NCBI GenBank assembly: GCA_036504215.1
Contig: DASXVO010000037.1
Coordinates: 1 to 64,000, forward strand
From: Vicinamibacterales bacterium
GTDB lineage: Bacteria; Acidobacteriota; Vicinamibacteria; Vicinamibacterales; Fen-181
Length of the DNA stretch: 64,000 bases
Reading direction: 5' to 3'
The notes under the pieces were generated by a model. It saw only the letters and a list, made by a program, of their open reading frames with translations, made no database searches and had not been told where the DNA came from. This document shows positions 42,408-51,649 of this stretch, piece by piece; position 1 is the stretch's first letter, and the number at the start of each line of letters is the position of its first letter. A program made the translations under genes and the position numbers.

Positions 42408-43202
42408 ATGAAGAGACTGTTCGCGTTGCTCGTCGCAATAGGACTCGCGTCCCTGTGCGGGACGGCTGAGGCCGCCACGATTACCCTCAACGGCACGGTT
42501 GCGGTCAGCATCGGTGCGATCGGCTCATCGGCTCAGGCAAGCGTCGGCTCAGGTTCCTGGGTGGCCAACGGGACGAATAAGTCTGAGCTCTACATGACCC
42601 CAGCCATGCTCTTTGGGGCCGGGTCGAACTTCAAGATCAGTGACATCGCTGGCTTCAGCTGGAGCACGTTCAAAGCCACGACGGGAGGCTCTGCCCCGGA
42701 CTGGTACCTGACCCTCTACACGACAACCGACACTGTCGGCGACGACGCCACTTGGTACGGCCGCAGGCTCACCTTCGAGGGGCTCTACGCGAACAACTTC
42801 AGCACGCCTGCCAACACGTGGAACACGTATCAGTCTGGCGCCGGCACGAACCAGGTCACGATGTACGACGGTAAGCGCGGCGGAAATCTGGGCTTCTACG
42901 GCGGTCCGACGCTCGCCGCAGTGCAGGCCGGTATCATCGACTGGGGTGCCTACCAGAACAGCGGCACCACGCAGCAGGTCGACTACAGCGGCGAGTACGT
43001 GAAGTACATCGTCCTGTCCACCGGCAATCCTTGGGCGAATGGCTTCACGGGCTATCTCGATGATTTCAACATCTCGCTGAATGGTGGCGCGTCCGCCCGA
43101 GTCGATCTCGAGCCCAACCCCGTTCCCGAGCCGGCGAGTCTCACACTCCTTGGCGTCGGTCTGGCCGGTGTGGCGCGTTTGGCTCGGCGGCGAAAGAGGT
43201 AG
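42408..43202 (+). CDS. PEP-CTERM sorted protein H
   Basis: A 264-residue exported protein. Two ATGs, 42405 and 42408, follow GAGG; the second has the better spacing (7 bases). The signal peptide is 'MKRLFALLVAIGLASLCGTA' (cleavage near AEA). The mature part is Gly/Ser/Thr/Asn/Tyr-rich with 'WYLTLYTTTDTVGDDATWYG' and 'FTGYLDDFNISLNGG', no enzyme motif. The tail is 'VPEPASLTLLGVGLAGVARL' then 'ARRRKR'. It lies between two direct repeats (41688-42117 and 43357-43895). A strong terminator follows. Confidence 0.87.
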   Translation: MKRLFALLVAIGLASLCGTAEAATITLNGTVAVSIGAIGSSAQASVGSGSWVANGTNKSELYMTPAMLFGAGSNFKISDIAGFSWSTFKATTGGSAPDWYLTLYTTTDTVGDDATWYGRRLTFEGLYANNFSTPANTWNTYQSGAGTNQVTMYDGKRGGNLGFYGGPTLAAVQAGIIDWGAYQNSGTTQQVDYSGEYVKYIVLSTGNPWANGFTGYLDDFNISLNGGASARVDLEPNPVPEPASLTLLGVGLAGVARLARRRKR

Positions 43203-43604
43203 GCTGCAACGCGCGATTGCTGCCGTTCATATTCAAGCCGTGTTCGACGATGGCCGCCTGGATCATTGGGCGGCCATTTTTCTGGGCTGTGCCTCGAGTT
43301 GCCGATCAGGCAAGGTTTGGTGCGAGCACCTCGTTGGTCGCGGGTGTGGGCGCCGACGCCGACGGAGTGGGGCGGGTCTCGCGCCGCTCGGCGCTGTCCT
43401 GGCGAAGCCTCCCGGCGGCGGCTCTCCGTCCCCTGATAGGCCGCGGGCGGAGAGGACGGGGTGGAGCCCCCATACCCCCACGGCCAGATCACCAGGCCGC
43501 CGCCGTCCGGCTCGGGGCCCTGACGAACGTGGGCGGTCTACGCCGTGCTTTGCGAGACCCGCCCCGCTCCGTCGGCGGCCGTCGCGCGCCTGTGCCAGTT
43601 CGTC
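43203..43604. other. Intergenic: terminator and repeat copy 2
   Basis: No intact gene. It contains the terminator of gene H at 43250-43281, then, from 43357, the second copy of the long direct repeat. The part outside the HD-GYP tail carries no recognised motif; the - strand reading frame there has no start. Confidence 0.75.
43250..43281 (+). terminator. Terminator after PEP-CTERM gene H
   Basis: Nine-bp stem ATGGCCGCC with GGCGGCCAT, 10-base loop, then TTTTT. Confidence 0.88.
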
Positions 43605-43895
43605 CTACTGCATCGCGGCCAGCGCGTCGAACGACGGGTCTGGAGGATCGGCGGAGCCGACGATCGAAGACGAGCGGTTCGGGGCCGGCTCGACGTCCCA
43701 GAGATCCAGGTCGTACGCCAGATCGAACCGGTGGCCGTCGGCGGCGAAGAGCACCCGCACGCGCGGCCGGTGCGGATCGGGGGGGTAGGGCTTGAGCACG
43801 ACGCCGATGGCGCCGGTGTTGAGACGCACGACCGAACCGACCGGGTAGATTCCCATCAACTGGACGAATCGGCGCACCAGGTTCTGTTCGAACTC
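43357..43895 (-). repeat. Direct repeat copy 2 (parent, end of HD-GYP gene)
   Basis: This segment spans the last part of the HD-GYP gene (stop at 43605) and about 250 bases beyond. Copy 1 lies 1.2 kb away at 41688-42117 in the same orientation. Copy 2 is the likely parent, since it is continuous with an intact gene. Confidence 0.85.
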
Positions 43896-44981
43896 GGCGC
43901 CCTCGTTGCGCTCGAGCACGGCCAGGATGCGATCGTGCGGGTAGGCCTGCTGGTAATTGCGCTTCGATCGCATGGCGTCGTAGACATCCGCGATCGTGCA
44001 CAGCATCGTGCACAGGTTGAGGCCGTTGCGCGTGACGCCCTCGGGGTAGCCGGTGCCGTTCAGACGCAGGTGGTGCTCGAACGCGACGATCGCGGCCAGC
44101 GGCGCGATGTCCGCGGACCGGCGGAGGATCTCGGCCCCGTCGATGGGGTGGCGCCGCATGATCGCCAGCTCGCGGTCGTCGAGCGCGGTCGTCTTCGTGA
44201 GGATCTCCGCGGGCGTTCGCACCTTGCCGATGTCGTGCATCAACCCGGCGACGCCGAATTCCCGCAGCAGCGTCCCGTCGATGCCGAGCCCGCGCGCCTG
44301 CGCCATCACGAGCACGGACACGTTCACCATGTGTGTGAACGTGTAGCGGTCGGCGCTGCGGACCGCGGTGAGCGCCAGCAGCGCGCTGCGGTTCTGCGTG
44401 ACGGCCTGCGCGAGGTCTCGGACCACGGGCTGGATCTCGGCGCAGCCGGACGCGGCGTCGCGCCCGGCGGCCTCCCAGGCCGCCTGCGCGGCAGTGGTCG
44501 CCTGCGCGTACAGGCGCCGGATCGTGACCATGTCCGCCAGGCTGGTCTCCACGTCCTGCTCGACGCGCACGAGGCCCACGCGGACGTGAGGCAGGTCGGC
44601 CCACGGCGCCTCGTCGGACGCATTGATCTGCAGGCGCTGACAGATCCCGTTGACCGCGGCTACCAACTCCTCGGGCGTCGCGCCGCGCTCGACCGTGATC
44701 CGCTCGATCCCGCGAGCCTTCAGCCGCTCGAACAGTTCGCCCAGGATCTTCGCGCCGTCGGGGAGCGGCAGGTCGTCCACGACCAGCTCGTCTGCCACCA
44801 GTGCCAGCGACACGGCCGGCAGGTCGGTCAGCAATCGGGCGACCACGTCCGCGAATGCGTTGATGTTTCGGACGACGAGGGGATGCCCGGGAGCATAGAG
44901 CTGCGCGCCCCGCAGCGCGGCGGCGAAGCGGCGCACCAGTTCGTCGATCAAGGCGTGGCGGCGTGTCAGTTGGTCGGCCAT
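43605..44981 (-). CDS. HD-GYP domain phosphodiesterase-like protein
   Basis: A 458-residue protein. Residues about 1-150 are an uncharacterised N-terminal domain shared by many acidobacterial HD-GYP proteins ('YAPGHPLVVRNINAFADVVA'). The HD-GYP domain spans about 200-400: 'MHDIGK' with HD at 249-250, 'HHLRLNGTGYP' at 303-313 including the GYP. The first residues of the classic motif, HHE, are replaced by HHL, so the metal site is slightly changed. The family degrades c-di-GMP. It ends at 43605; its last part and flank are duplicated elsewhere. The HEAT-repeat gene ends 19 bases upstream and is presumably co-transcribed. Confidence 0.87.
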   Translation of the reverse strand: MADQLTRRHALIDELVRRFAAALRGAQLYAPGHPLVVRNINAFADVVARLLTDLPAVSLALVADELVVDDLPLPDGAKILGELFERLKARGIERITVERGATPEELVAAVNGICQRLQINASDEAPWADLPHVRVGLVRVEQDVETSLADMVTIRRLYAQATTAAQAAWEAAGRDAASGCAEIQPVVRDLAQAVTQNRSALLALTAVRSADRYTFTHMVNVSVLVMAQARGLGIDGTLLREFGVAGLMHDIGKVRTPAEILTKTTALDDRELAIMRRHPIDGAEILRRSADIAPLAAIVAFEHHLRLNGTGYPEGVTRNGLNLCTMLCTIADVYDAMRSKRNYQQAYPHDRILAVLERNEGAEFEQNLVRRFVQLMGIYPVGSVVRLNTGAIGVVLKPYPPDPHRPRVRVLFAADGHRFDLAYDLDLWDVEPAPNRSSSIVGSADPPDPSFDALAAMQ

Positions 44982-44999
44982 GACGCTTCGTGTCCGGAA

Positions 45000-47189
45000 C
45001 TACTCCTTCAAATAGGCCCTGGCGATGCGGCGCACACCAAACCCGCCGCTCGTCGCCGCTTCCCTCAGGGCGTCGAGCGCGGCGGCCGTCTTCATGCGTC
45101 CAAGGGCGGCGGCGGCCGCCGTCCGCACCTCGCGGGTGGCGAACGGGGTCCACCAGCGACCCATGTGGAGCGCCTCGGTGAGGACCGCCACGGCGTCAGG
45201 TCCGCCTAGCGCGCCAAGCCGGGACAGCGCGCTCAAATACACCTCGCGGAGCGGGCCACGCGCGTCGCAGGTGCGCACGATGTGGCAGAAGAGCGGCGTG
45301 GCGCGATGGTCGCGCGTGGAGTCCATTTCCTGCGCCACGGCAGCCCGCACCCGCCCGGTATCCGATAGCAGCACGCGCTCGAGCAGACCGAACGCCTCGT
45401 CGCTGGCGATGGCGATGAGCGCCCGCACCGCGTCGCGCTGAACGGTCGGGTCCGCGTCGTTCAGCATCTCCTCGAGCACGACGGTGGCCTCGTGGCCGCC
45501 GAACGAGCGAAGCAACTGGACCGCCGTCCGGCGCACGCTCGGCAGCGGTGACTGCCGCAGTTGGTCCACGGAGTGCCGGCCGTCGGCGCCGAATGCCAGG
45601 AGGAGATCCGTCATGCGCTGGCGCGCGCGGGCCCGGCCGTCGGCCGACAGCGTCTCGGCCAGGCGCGGGATCAGCGACGGGCCAATCGCGGTACACATCG
45701 CCATGATCTCGGTGAACTCGTCGTCGCGCGCGGTGTTGAGGTGGAACGCGAGCTGCGGCATCATCTGGCCCGCCACGAGCGTCTCGATGGCGGCGGCGGC
45801 GGGCTGGGCGCGCGGCGAGGCGTCGCGGGCGTGCGCGGACAGCGCCTCGGCGAGCTGTCGGGCTCCGGCGAAGTCGCCGATGGCCACCAGGTCGTCGGTG
45901 CCCGTGACGACGATCGCGGCCAGTTCCCGCCAGCGATCGAGGTCGGTTTCGACGGCCAGCAGATCGAGCAGGAGCCGCAAGTCGAGCCTTCGGACGGCAA
46001 CGTCGCTGACGCTCTTGAGCCAGGCCGAGATCCGTTCCGGCGGATCGTCCCTCACGTGCTCGAGCTCGAGCGCACGGGCTCGCGCCGCGGTCATCTCCTG
46101 GTCGTAGGAGTCCGACACCCACGCGGCGTCGTTGTACGACACCAGCATCTCTTCGACGTGGGACCACATCTGGTCGAAGTCGGGCTCGGATCCGAGCGCC
46201 GAGGCCTCGAGCTCCACGCGTGCGCGCCGGGCGACGCTCTCGCGCCGCTGTGCGTCGGGCACGAGCGCCCGGAAGGCGTCGGCCAGCCGGGCGGTGCCTC
46301 CGTGCTCGGCGGCGACGGTTCGGGCGACCAGGCGGGCCACGGTCGATTCGGTGATCCTGTCGGTGACTTGCGCCGCGAACTGGGCCTCTTCTTCGTTGGT
46401 CGCACCGCGCGCCGCCAGCAGGTCGAGCACGAATGCCGGGGAGAGGCGGCTGGTGGCGCCAGCCATGTTGTCGAGCGCCTTGTCGAGGCCACCGGGATCG
46501 TGGCGCATGAAGAACCCCTTGACGCCCCGCATCGCGCGCAGGAGGCCGCTGGTGCGCGCGCGCAGGTCGTGATCGGGATGGGCCTGTTCGGACTGCGCGA
46601 AGAACTCGCCGAGCCGGTCCGGATCGCCCGCAATCTCGGTCAGCGCGCGGAGCGTCTCCTCGTCGAGGTCGAGCGCGTCCGATCGCAGGCAGCGCGCGAT
46701 GATGACGTCCCAGGACGCCCGCTCGCCCGACAGGCGCTCGCGGACGATGCTGCTGTAGTCCAGCTCGGTCAGCTCGAGCCCGTACCCGCCGGCCGTCGTC
46801 CAGGCTCGGACGATGCCGCCCTTGGTTCGCAACTCGAGCGGATCGCGTCCGACCAGGCCGAGGAAGATCCGCCACGATCCGGCGTCCACGTCCGCGCCGA
46901 CGACCAGTTCGCCGACGAGGTGGCCGTGGAGGAGCCGGGCAAACTCGGCAATGGCGGAATCGGGGCGTGCGGGCGCGCGGCCGCCGACCAGCAGGTTGTC
47001 GGGCAGCACCACCATCGAGAAGACCCCGTGCTCGGTGATGGAGGTCGCCACGCGGGCCAGGCGGCCGAGCGACTCCTCGATGGCCGGGTGCTCGGGCGGA
47101 TAGAGGGCGAAAACCCGCGCCGCAGCTTTGCAGGCGCGGGCGAAGGCCGTCAGCTGGGCAGCGACGTCCGGGGCGAGAGCAGACTCCAT
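45000..47189 (-). CDS. Large HEAT-repeat protein, function unknown
   Basis: A 729-residue protein. The first 150 residues resemble the N-terminus of the adjacent HD-GYP protein in overall shape ('FALYPPEHPAIEESLGRLAR', 'VLPDNLLVGG'), suggesting a common domain. From about 230 onward the protein is alpha-helical, with HEAT-like repeats in the last 250 residues ('VRRTAVQLLRSFGGHEATVV', 'VQRDAVRALIAIASDEAFGL', 'VRAAVAQEMDSTRDHRATPL'). There is no signal peptide or catalytic motif. It may scaffold or regulate the HD-GYP protein, with which it is coupled (18 bases between). I do not recognise a characterised family member. Confidence 0.7.
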   Translation of the reverse strand: MESALAPDVAAQLTAFARACKAAARVFALYPPEHPAIEESLGRLARVATSITEHGVFSMVVLPDNLLVGGRAPARPDSAIAEFARLLHGHLVGELVVGADVDAGSWRIFLGLVGRDPLELRTKGGIVRAWTTAGGYGLELTELDYSSIVRERLSGERASWDVIIARCLRSDALDLDEETLRALTEIAGDPDRLGEFFAQSEQAHPDHDLRARTSGLLRAMRGVKGFFMRHDPGGLDKALDNMAGATSRLSPAFVLDLLAARGATNEEEAQFAAQVTDRITESTVARLVARTVAAEHGGTARLADAFRALVPDAQRRESVARRARVELEASALGSEPDFDQMWSHVEEMLVSYNDAAWVSDSYDQEMTAARARALELEHVRDDPPERISAWLKSVSDVAVRRLDLRLLLDLLAVETDLDRWRELAAIVVTGTDDLVAIGDFAGARQLAEALSAHARDASPRAQPAAAAIETLVAGQMMPQLAFHLNTARDDEFTEIMAMCTAIGPSLIPRLAETLSADGRARARQRMTDLLLAFGADGRHSVDQLRQSPLPSVRRTAVQLLRSFGGHEATVVLEEMLNDADPTVQRDAVRALIAIASDEAFGLLERVLLSDTGRVRAAVAQEMDSTRDHRATPLFCHIVRTCDARGPLREVYLSALSRLGALGGPDAVAVLTEALHMGRWWTPFATREVRTAAAAALGRMKTAAALDALREAATSGGFGVRRIARAYLKE

Positions 47190-47247
47190 CCTACCGGATT
47201 ATCGGCGTGGGCCGGCCGAAGCTTGATATCGACTATACTTCCGCCCT

Positions 47248-48552
47248 ATGCGTGTGACCGACATCATCCGGACCAAACGGGACGGCGGAGCGCTTTGCCG
47301 GGAGGAAATCGAGTTCTTCGTCGCCGGCGTCACCGACGGATCGCTGCCCGATTACCAGGCCTCGGCGCTGCTCATGGCCGTCGTCTTGCGGGGGATGACG
47401 CCGGAGGAGACCTCGTGGCTGACCGATGCGATGGTCCGGTCCGGAATCAAGGTCGATCTGTCGAGAATCCCGGGCATCAAGGTCGACAAGCACAGCACTG
47501 GTGGCGTGGGCGACAAGGCGTCGCTCATCCTCGCGCCGCTCGCGGCGGCATGCGGGGTGAAAGTGCCGATGATGTCCGGCCGGGGGCTGGGTCACACCGG
47601 CGGCACGCTCGACAAGCTGCAGTCGATTGCCGGGTTCCGGGTGGACCTGTCGCTCGAGGAGTTCACCGCGGCGCTCGAGCAGACTGGCGTGGCGATGATC
47701 GGGCAGACCGGGCAGATTGCGCCCGCGGACAAGAAGCTGTACGCCCTGCGCGACGTGACGGCGACGGTCGAGAGCATCCCGCTCATCACGGCGTCGATCA
47801 TGAGCAAGAAGATCGCCGAAGGGATCGACGCGCTCGTGCTCGACGTGAAGACCGGCCGCGGCGCCTTCATGAAGACGGTGGATGATTCGCGGCGGCTGGC
47901 GCGGTCGCTGGTGGACATCGGCAACCGCTCGGGCGTGCGCACCGAGGCGTTCATCACCGCGATGGACGCGCCGCTCGGCGCGGCCGTTGGCAATGCGCTC
48001 GAGGTGATCGAGTGCGTGGAGACGCTCAAGGGACGCGGCCCGAAGGACCTCGAGGATCTGTCGGTTCTTCTCGCGGCGCGCATGGTGCTGTTCGCCGGGA
48101 TTGCCACGACGCCCGAGGAGGCCGAGCGGCGGGTGCGTGCCGCGCTGACGTCGGGCGCGGGAGTCGAGAAGTGGCGGGAGATCGTGGCGCAGCAGGGCGG
48201 CGACCCGCGGACGGTGGACGACTACTCGCGCATGCCGTCTGTGACGACGCGCCGGATGGTGACCGCGGACCGCGCGGGCTTCCTGTCGGTGCTCGACGCG
48301 GAACTGGTCGGACGCGCGGGGCTCGCGCTCGGTGCCGGCCGGAGCAGGGTGGACGACCAGGTGGATCCGGCGGTCGGTGCCGTCGTCTTCGCACATCCGG
48401 GTGACCGGCTGGCCAAGGGCGACCCCATTCTCGAGCTGCACTATCGCCGGGAACGCGACCTGCCGGCGGCGCTCGACCTGGTCGGGCGGGCGATTGAAAT
48501 CAGCGAGGCAGCGCCGACGGTGCTGCCGCTGGTCATCGAAGAGGTGAAGTAG
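47248..48552 (+). CDS. deoA: Thymidine/pyrimidine-nucleoside phosphorylase
   Basis: A 434-residue pyrimidine nucleoside phosphorylase. The family signature 'SGRGLGHTGGTLDKLQSI' lies at 110-127, and 'KVDKHSTGGVGDKASL' provides the phosphate-binding Ser/Lys residues (about 79-94). 'LDVKTGRGAF' and 'VDDQVDPAVG' in the C-terminal domain are present. It splits thymidine or uridine and phosphate to base and (deoxy)ribose-1-phosphate. DeoA and Pdp subtypes cannot be separated by eye. It begins a + strand nucleoside salvage run. Confidence 0.92.
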   Translation: MRVTDIIRTKRDGGALCREEIEFFVAGVTDGSLPDYQASALLMAVVLRGMTPEETSWLTDAMVRSGIKVDLSRIPGIKVDKHSTGGVGDKASLILAPLAAACGVKVPMMSGRGLGHTGGTLDKLQSIAGFRVDLSLEEFTAALEQTGVAMIGQTGQIAPADKKLYALRDVTATVESIPLITASIMSKKIAEGIDALVLDVKTGRGAFMKTVDDSRRLARSLVDIGNRSGVRTEAFITAMDAPLGAAVGNALEVIECVETLKGRGPKDLEDLSVLLAARMVLFAGIATTPEEAERRVRAALTSGAGVEKWREIVAQQGGDPRTVDDYSRMPSVTTRRMVTADRAGFLSVLDAELVGRAGLALGAGRSRVDDQVDPAVGAVVFAHPGDRLAKGDPILELHYRRERDLPAALDLVGRAIEISEAAPTVLPLVIEEVK

Positions 48553-48780
48553 GAAGCGCCGAGCGGAGACCTGTGCCGATTGCCGGGGAAGCTGGGCGAT
48601 CTGGCAAAGCGCAACTGCGGGGCCCACGGCTCGGCGGCGGAGCCGGCTCGGGAGGAGATACGCACACGGCTCGGGGTCATAAGCCGAGCCGGGAGGCGTG
48701 TCGCCGAGCGAGCGCAGTGAGTCGAGGGATGCGGCCGGTTGTCGTCGAAGCAGTGCGTTGACCGAGTTCAAGGAGTCATC
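48553..48780. other. Intergenic before the CNT transporter gene
   Basis: No gene. A seven-bp stem GGCTCGG/CCGAGCC occurs at 48668-48690 without a U-tract. The rest is GC-rich with no recognised signal. Confidence 0.5.
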
Positions 48781-50217
48781 GTGAGCAGAGCCAAATCCAA
48801 GCCGGTCGCGCCACCAAAGTCCCGCCGGACCGAATTCCTGATCGTCGCCGCGGCCGTCCTCATCGCCGTGCTCGCGGCGCTGGCGGCGCAGTTCGGCGGC
48901 ATGCCACGGGCCCAGGCCGTGGTCGGGCTGGTCGTCATCCTCGGGATTGCGTACCTGGCCTCGACCGACCGGCGGGCGATTGACATCAAGACCGTAGCCT
49001 GGGGCCTTGGCCTTCAGATCGTGTTCGCGCTGCTCGTGCTGAAAACCGAGGCGGGGCAGGCTGTCTTCCAGAAGCTGAGCGAGGGCATCACCGCGCTGCT
49101 CGAGTTTGCCAGCGTCGGGTCGTCGTTCGTGTTCGGCCCGCTCGGCAACAAGCAGGCCTGGCCGAAGATCATGACGACGGTGCTCGGTCCCGAAGGGGCG
49201 CAGTACTCGACGATCTTCGCGTTCCAGGTGCTGCCGACGATCATCTTCATCGCGGCGTTGTTCGCGATCCTCTACTACTTCGGCGTGATGCAGTTCGTCG
49301 TTCGCATCTTCGCATGGGGCATGCGCCGGGTGATGAAGGCGAGCGGCGCGGAGTCGCTGAACGTCGCCGCCAGCATCTTCATGGGGCAGACCGAGGCGCC
49401 GCTGACGATCCGGCCGTACCTGCCGGAGATGACCGAGTCCGAGCTGATGACCGTGATGACGTCGGGGATGGCGCACATCTCGGGTGGCATCATGGCGGCC
49501 TACGTGCTGTTCGGCATCGATGCCAAGCACCTGCTGACCGCCGTCATCATGACGGCGCCGGGCACGCTGATGATGGCGAAGATGTTCGTGCCCGAGACCG
49601 ACTCGCCGAAGACGATGGGCACGGTGAAGCTCGATGTGCCGAGGACGGACGTGAACGTGATCGACGCCGCCGGCCGGGGTACCGGGGAGGGCCTGCACCT
49701 GGCGCTCAACGTCGGGGCGATGCTCATCTCGTTCCTCGCGCTCGTGGCGCTCGTCAACGCGCTGCTCGGCGTCGTCGGCGGCTTCGCGGCGACGCAGTTC
49801 GGCATGACGTCGATCGCCAACCTGAGCCTGCAGCAGGTGCTGGGCTGGGCGTTCGCGCCGGTCGCATGGGCGATGGGCGTGACGTGGAAGGACTCGCAGA
49901 TCATCGGGAACCTGCTCGGCACGCGCATGGTGCTGAACGAGTTCGTGGCGTATGCGAGCCTCGGGCAGTACGCCGGGGCGACCGCCATCCACGCGGCCGG
50001 ACCGCTGTTCGGGCAGCTCGATGCGAAGTCGTTCACGATTGCGACGTTCGCGCTGTGCGGCTTCGCGAACTTCAGCTCGATTGGCATCCAGATCGGCGGC
50101 ATCGGGGCGCTGGCGCCGAACCGGCGTCACGACCTGGCCCGCCTGGGACTGCGTGCGATGCTGGCCGGCACCCTGGCGAACTTCGTGACCGCGACCATCG
50201 CCGGGTTCCTGCTGTGA
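48781..50217 (+). CDS. nupC: Concentrative nucleoside transporter (CNT)
   Basis: A 478-residue membrane transporter starting at GTG 48781 with AGGAG upstream; the frame extends to 48739 without signal-like residues. The CNT core is clear: 'LQIVFALLVLKTEAG', 'VGSSFVFGPLGNK', 'LPTIIFIAALFAILYYFGVM', 'ESLNVAASIFMGQTEAPLTI', 'ELMTVMTSGMAHISGGIMAA'. It has about ten membrane segments. It should import nucleosides with Na+ or H+. Its neighbours are the phosphorylases that split the imported nucleosides. Confidence 0.92.
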   Translation: MSRAKSKPVAPPKSRRTEFLIVAAAVLIAVLAALAAQFGGMPRAQAVVGLVVILGIAYLASTDRRAIDIKTVAWGLGLQIVFALLVLKTEAGQAVFQKLSEGITALLEFASVGSSFVFGPLGNKQAWPKIMTTVLGPEGAQYSTIFAFQVLPTIIFIAALFAILYYFGVMQFVVRIFAWGMRRVMKASGAESLNVAASIFMGQTEAPLTIRPYLPEMTESELMTVMTSGMAHISGGIMAAYVLFGIDAKHLLTAVIMTAPGTLMMAKMFVPETDSPKTMGTVKLDVPRTDVNVIDAAGRGTGEGLHLALNVGAMLISFLALVALVNALLGVVGGFAATQFGMTSIANLSLQQVLGWAFAPVAWAMGVTWKDSQIIGNLLGTRMVLNEFVAYASLGQYAGATAIHAAGPLFGQLDAKSFTIATFALCGFANFSSIGIQIGGIGALAPNRRHDLARLGLRAMLAGTLANFVTATIAGFLL

Positions 50218-50265
50218 GAGCGGGCTCCTGAATTCTGACTCCTGGCTCCTTCTGAGAGGCAGCAC

Positions 50266-51108
50266 ATGGCCTACTACGAGCAGGCGGCGGACGCAGCGGC
50301 GTTCGTGAAGGGCAAGGCTGGCGCCATGCCAGACGTGGCGGTGGTCCTCGGTTCCGGCCTCGGCGATTTCGTCGAGCGGGTGAGGCACGCGGTGATCCTG
50401 CCGTACGGCCAGATCCCCAATTGGCCGCCGTCGGGCGTCGTCGGTCATGCCGGCCAGTTGGTGCTCGGTGAGTTGTGCGGGAAACGTGTGGCGGTGCTCG
50501 CCGGCCGCGCCCACTACTACGAGGGCCACGACCTGAAGCGTTCGACGTTTCCAATCCGAGTGCTCGGGTTGCTCGGCGTCAAGACGGTGATCCTGACGAA
50601 CGCGGCGGGCGGAATCAACACGGCCTTCGAATCGGGCGCGCTGATGGTGATCGACGATCACATCAACCTGATGGGCACCAACCCTCTCGTGGGGCCGAAC
50701 GACGACAGGTTCGGTCCCCGGTTCCCGGACATGACCGACGCGTATTCGAAGCGCCTGCGGGCGATTGCGGATGCGGCGGCGCGGGCGCGCGGCGTGACAG
50801 TGGCCCACGGGGTGTACGCGGCGCTGCACGGCCCGAGCTACGAGACGCCGGCCGAGATCCGGTATCTGCGGGCGATCGGGGCCGACGCGGTCGGGATGTC
50901 CACGGCGCCCGAGACGATCGTGGCCCGCCACATGGGCATCGAGGTCCTGGCGATCTCCTGCATCACCAACATGGCGGCCGGCGTGCTCGACGCGCCGCTG
51001 AACCACGCCGAGGTGATGGCGACCGCGGCGCGCGTGAAGGACCAGTTCATCGCGCTGCTCGAAGGAGTGATTGAAGGAGTCGGGGCTGACGCAGTCAGTC
51101 TGGGCTGA
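50266..51108 (+). CDS. Purine-nucleoside phosphorylase
   Basis: A 280-residue trimeric-type PNP (PunA-like). 'VVLGSGLGDFVERV' at about 26-39 is the phosphate-binding loop, 'GRAHYYEGHD' at about 78-87 contains the conserved His, 'LTNAAGGIN' at about 110 is typical, and 'GPSYETPAEI' and 'MSTAPETIVARHMG' complete the active site. It phosphorolyses inosine or guanosine. It follows the transporter by 48 bases. Its ribosome-binding site is GAGAGG. Confidence 0.93.
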   Translation: MAYYEQAADAAAFVKGKAGAMPDVAVVLGSGLGDFVERVRHAVILPYGQIPNWPPSGVVGHAGQLVLGELCGKRVAVLAGRAHYYEGHDLKRSTFPIRVLGLLGVKTVILTNAAGGINTAFESGALMVIDDHINLMGTNPLVGPNDDRFGPRFPDMTDAYSKRLRAIADAAARARGVTVAHGVYAALHGPSYETPAEIRYLRAIGADAVGMSTAPETIVARHMGIEVLAISCITNMAAGVLDAPLNHAEVMATAARVKDQFIALLEGVIEGVGADAVSLG

Positions 51109-51203
51109 CGGGGGTCAGTCGAAGATCCAAGTCAGTCGATGACACTTGTCGGTCGGAGGACGGGCGGATCAGTCGGGGCTGGGCTGGGCCGCGAGGAGAG
51201 AAC

Positions 51204-51602
51204 GTGGATATGGTTGATCCTCTGGTGAGAGCGGCGCGTGAGGCGCGGGAGCGTGCCCGCGCGACGTTCTCGCACTTCAAGGTCGGGGCCGCGCTCGAGA
51301 CCGCGGACGGCCAGATCATCACCGGCTGCAACATCGAGAACGCCACGTACGGGCTGACGCTCTGCGCGGAACGCGTCGCCATGTTCAAGGCCCTCTCGGA
51401 GGGTCACGACACCTTCCGCCGCGTGGCCGTCGTCGCCGACACCGGTCAGCCGACGCCGCCGTGCGGCCCATGCCGCCAGATCCTCTGGGAGTTCGCAGGC
51501 GACATCGAGGTCGTCCTCGCCAACCTCACCGAAGAGAAGGGCCGCTACCGGCTCAAGGATCTGCTGCCGATGCCGTTCGATGCCAGGAGCCTGGAAACGT
51601 AG
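51204..51602 (+). CDS. cdd: Cytidine deaminase
   Basis: A 132-residue homodimer/tetramer-type cytidine deaminase. 'TLCAERVAM' gives Cys53 or 54 and Glu56, and '[13 protein letters not shown]' gives Cys87 and Cys90, the zinc ligands. GTG 51204 is supported by GGAGAGAAC upstream. It deaminates cytidine to uridine, feeding the thymidine/uridine phosphorylase upstream. Confidence 0.95.
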   Translation: MDMVDPLVRAAREARERARATFSHFKVGAALETADGQIITGCNIENATYGLTLCAERVAMFKALSEGHDTFRRVAVVADTGQPTPPCGPCRQILWEFAGDIEVVLANLTEEKGRYRLKDLLPMPFDARSLET

Positions 51603-51649
51603 CGGAAGAAGGCGCTCAGTGCTCAGTACTTTTCAGTATCATTGGTTCT

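Noticed and set aside
47233-51006. A 1257-codon open frame on the - strand across the nucleoside salvage genes
   Set aside because: It is antisense to four well-supported genes, is rich in Arg, His and Asp and shows no family motif. Long antisense frames are common in high-GC DNA.
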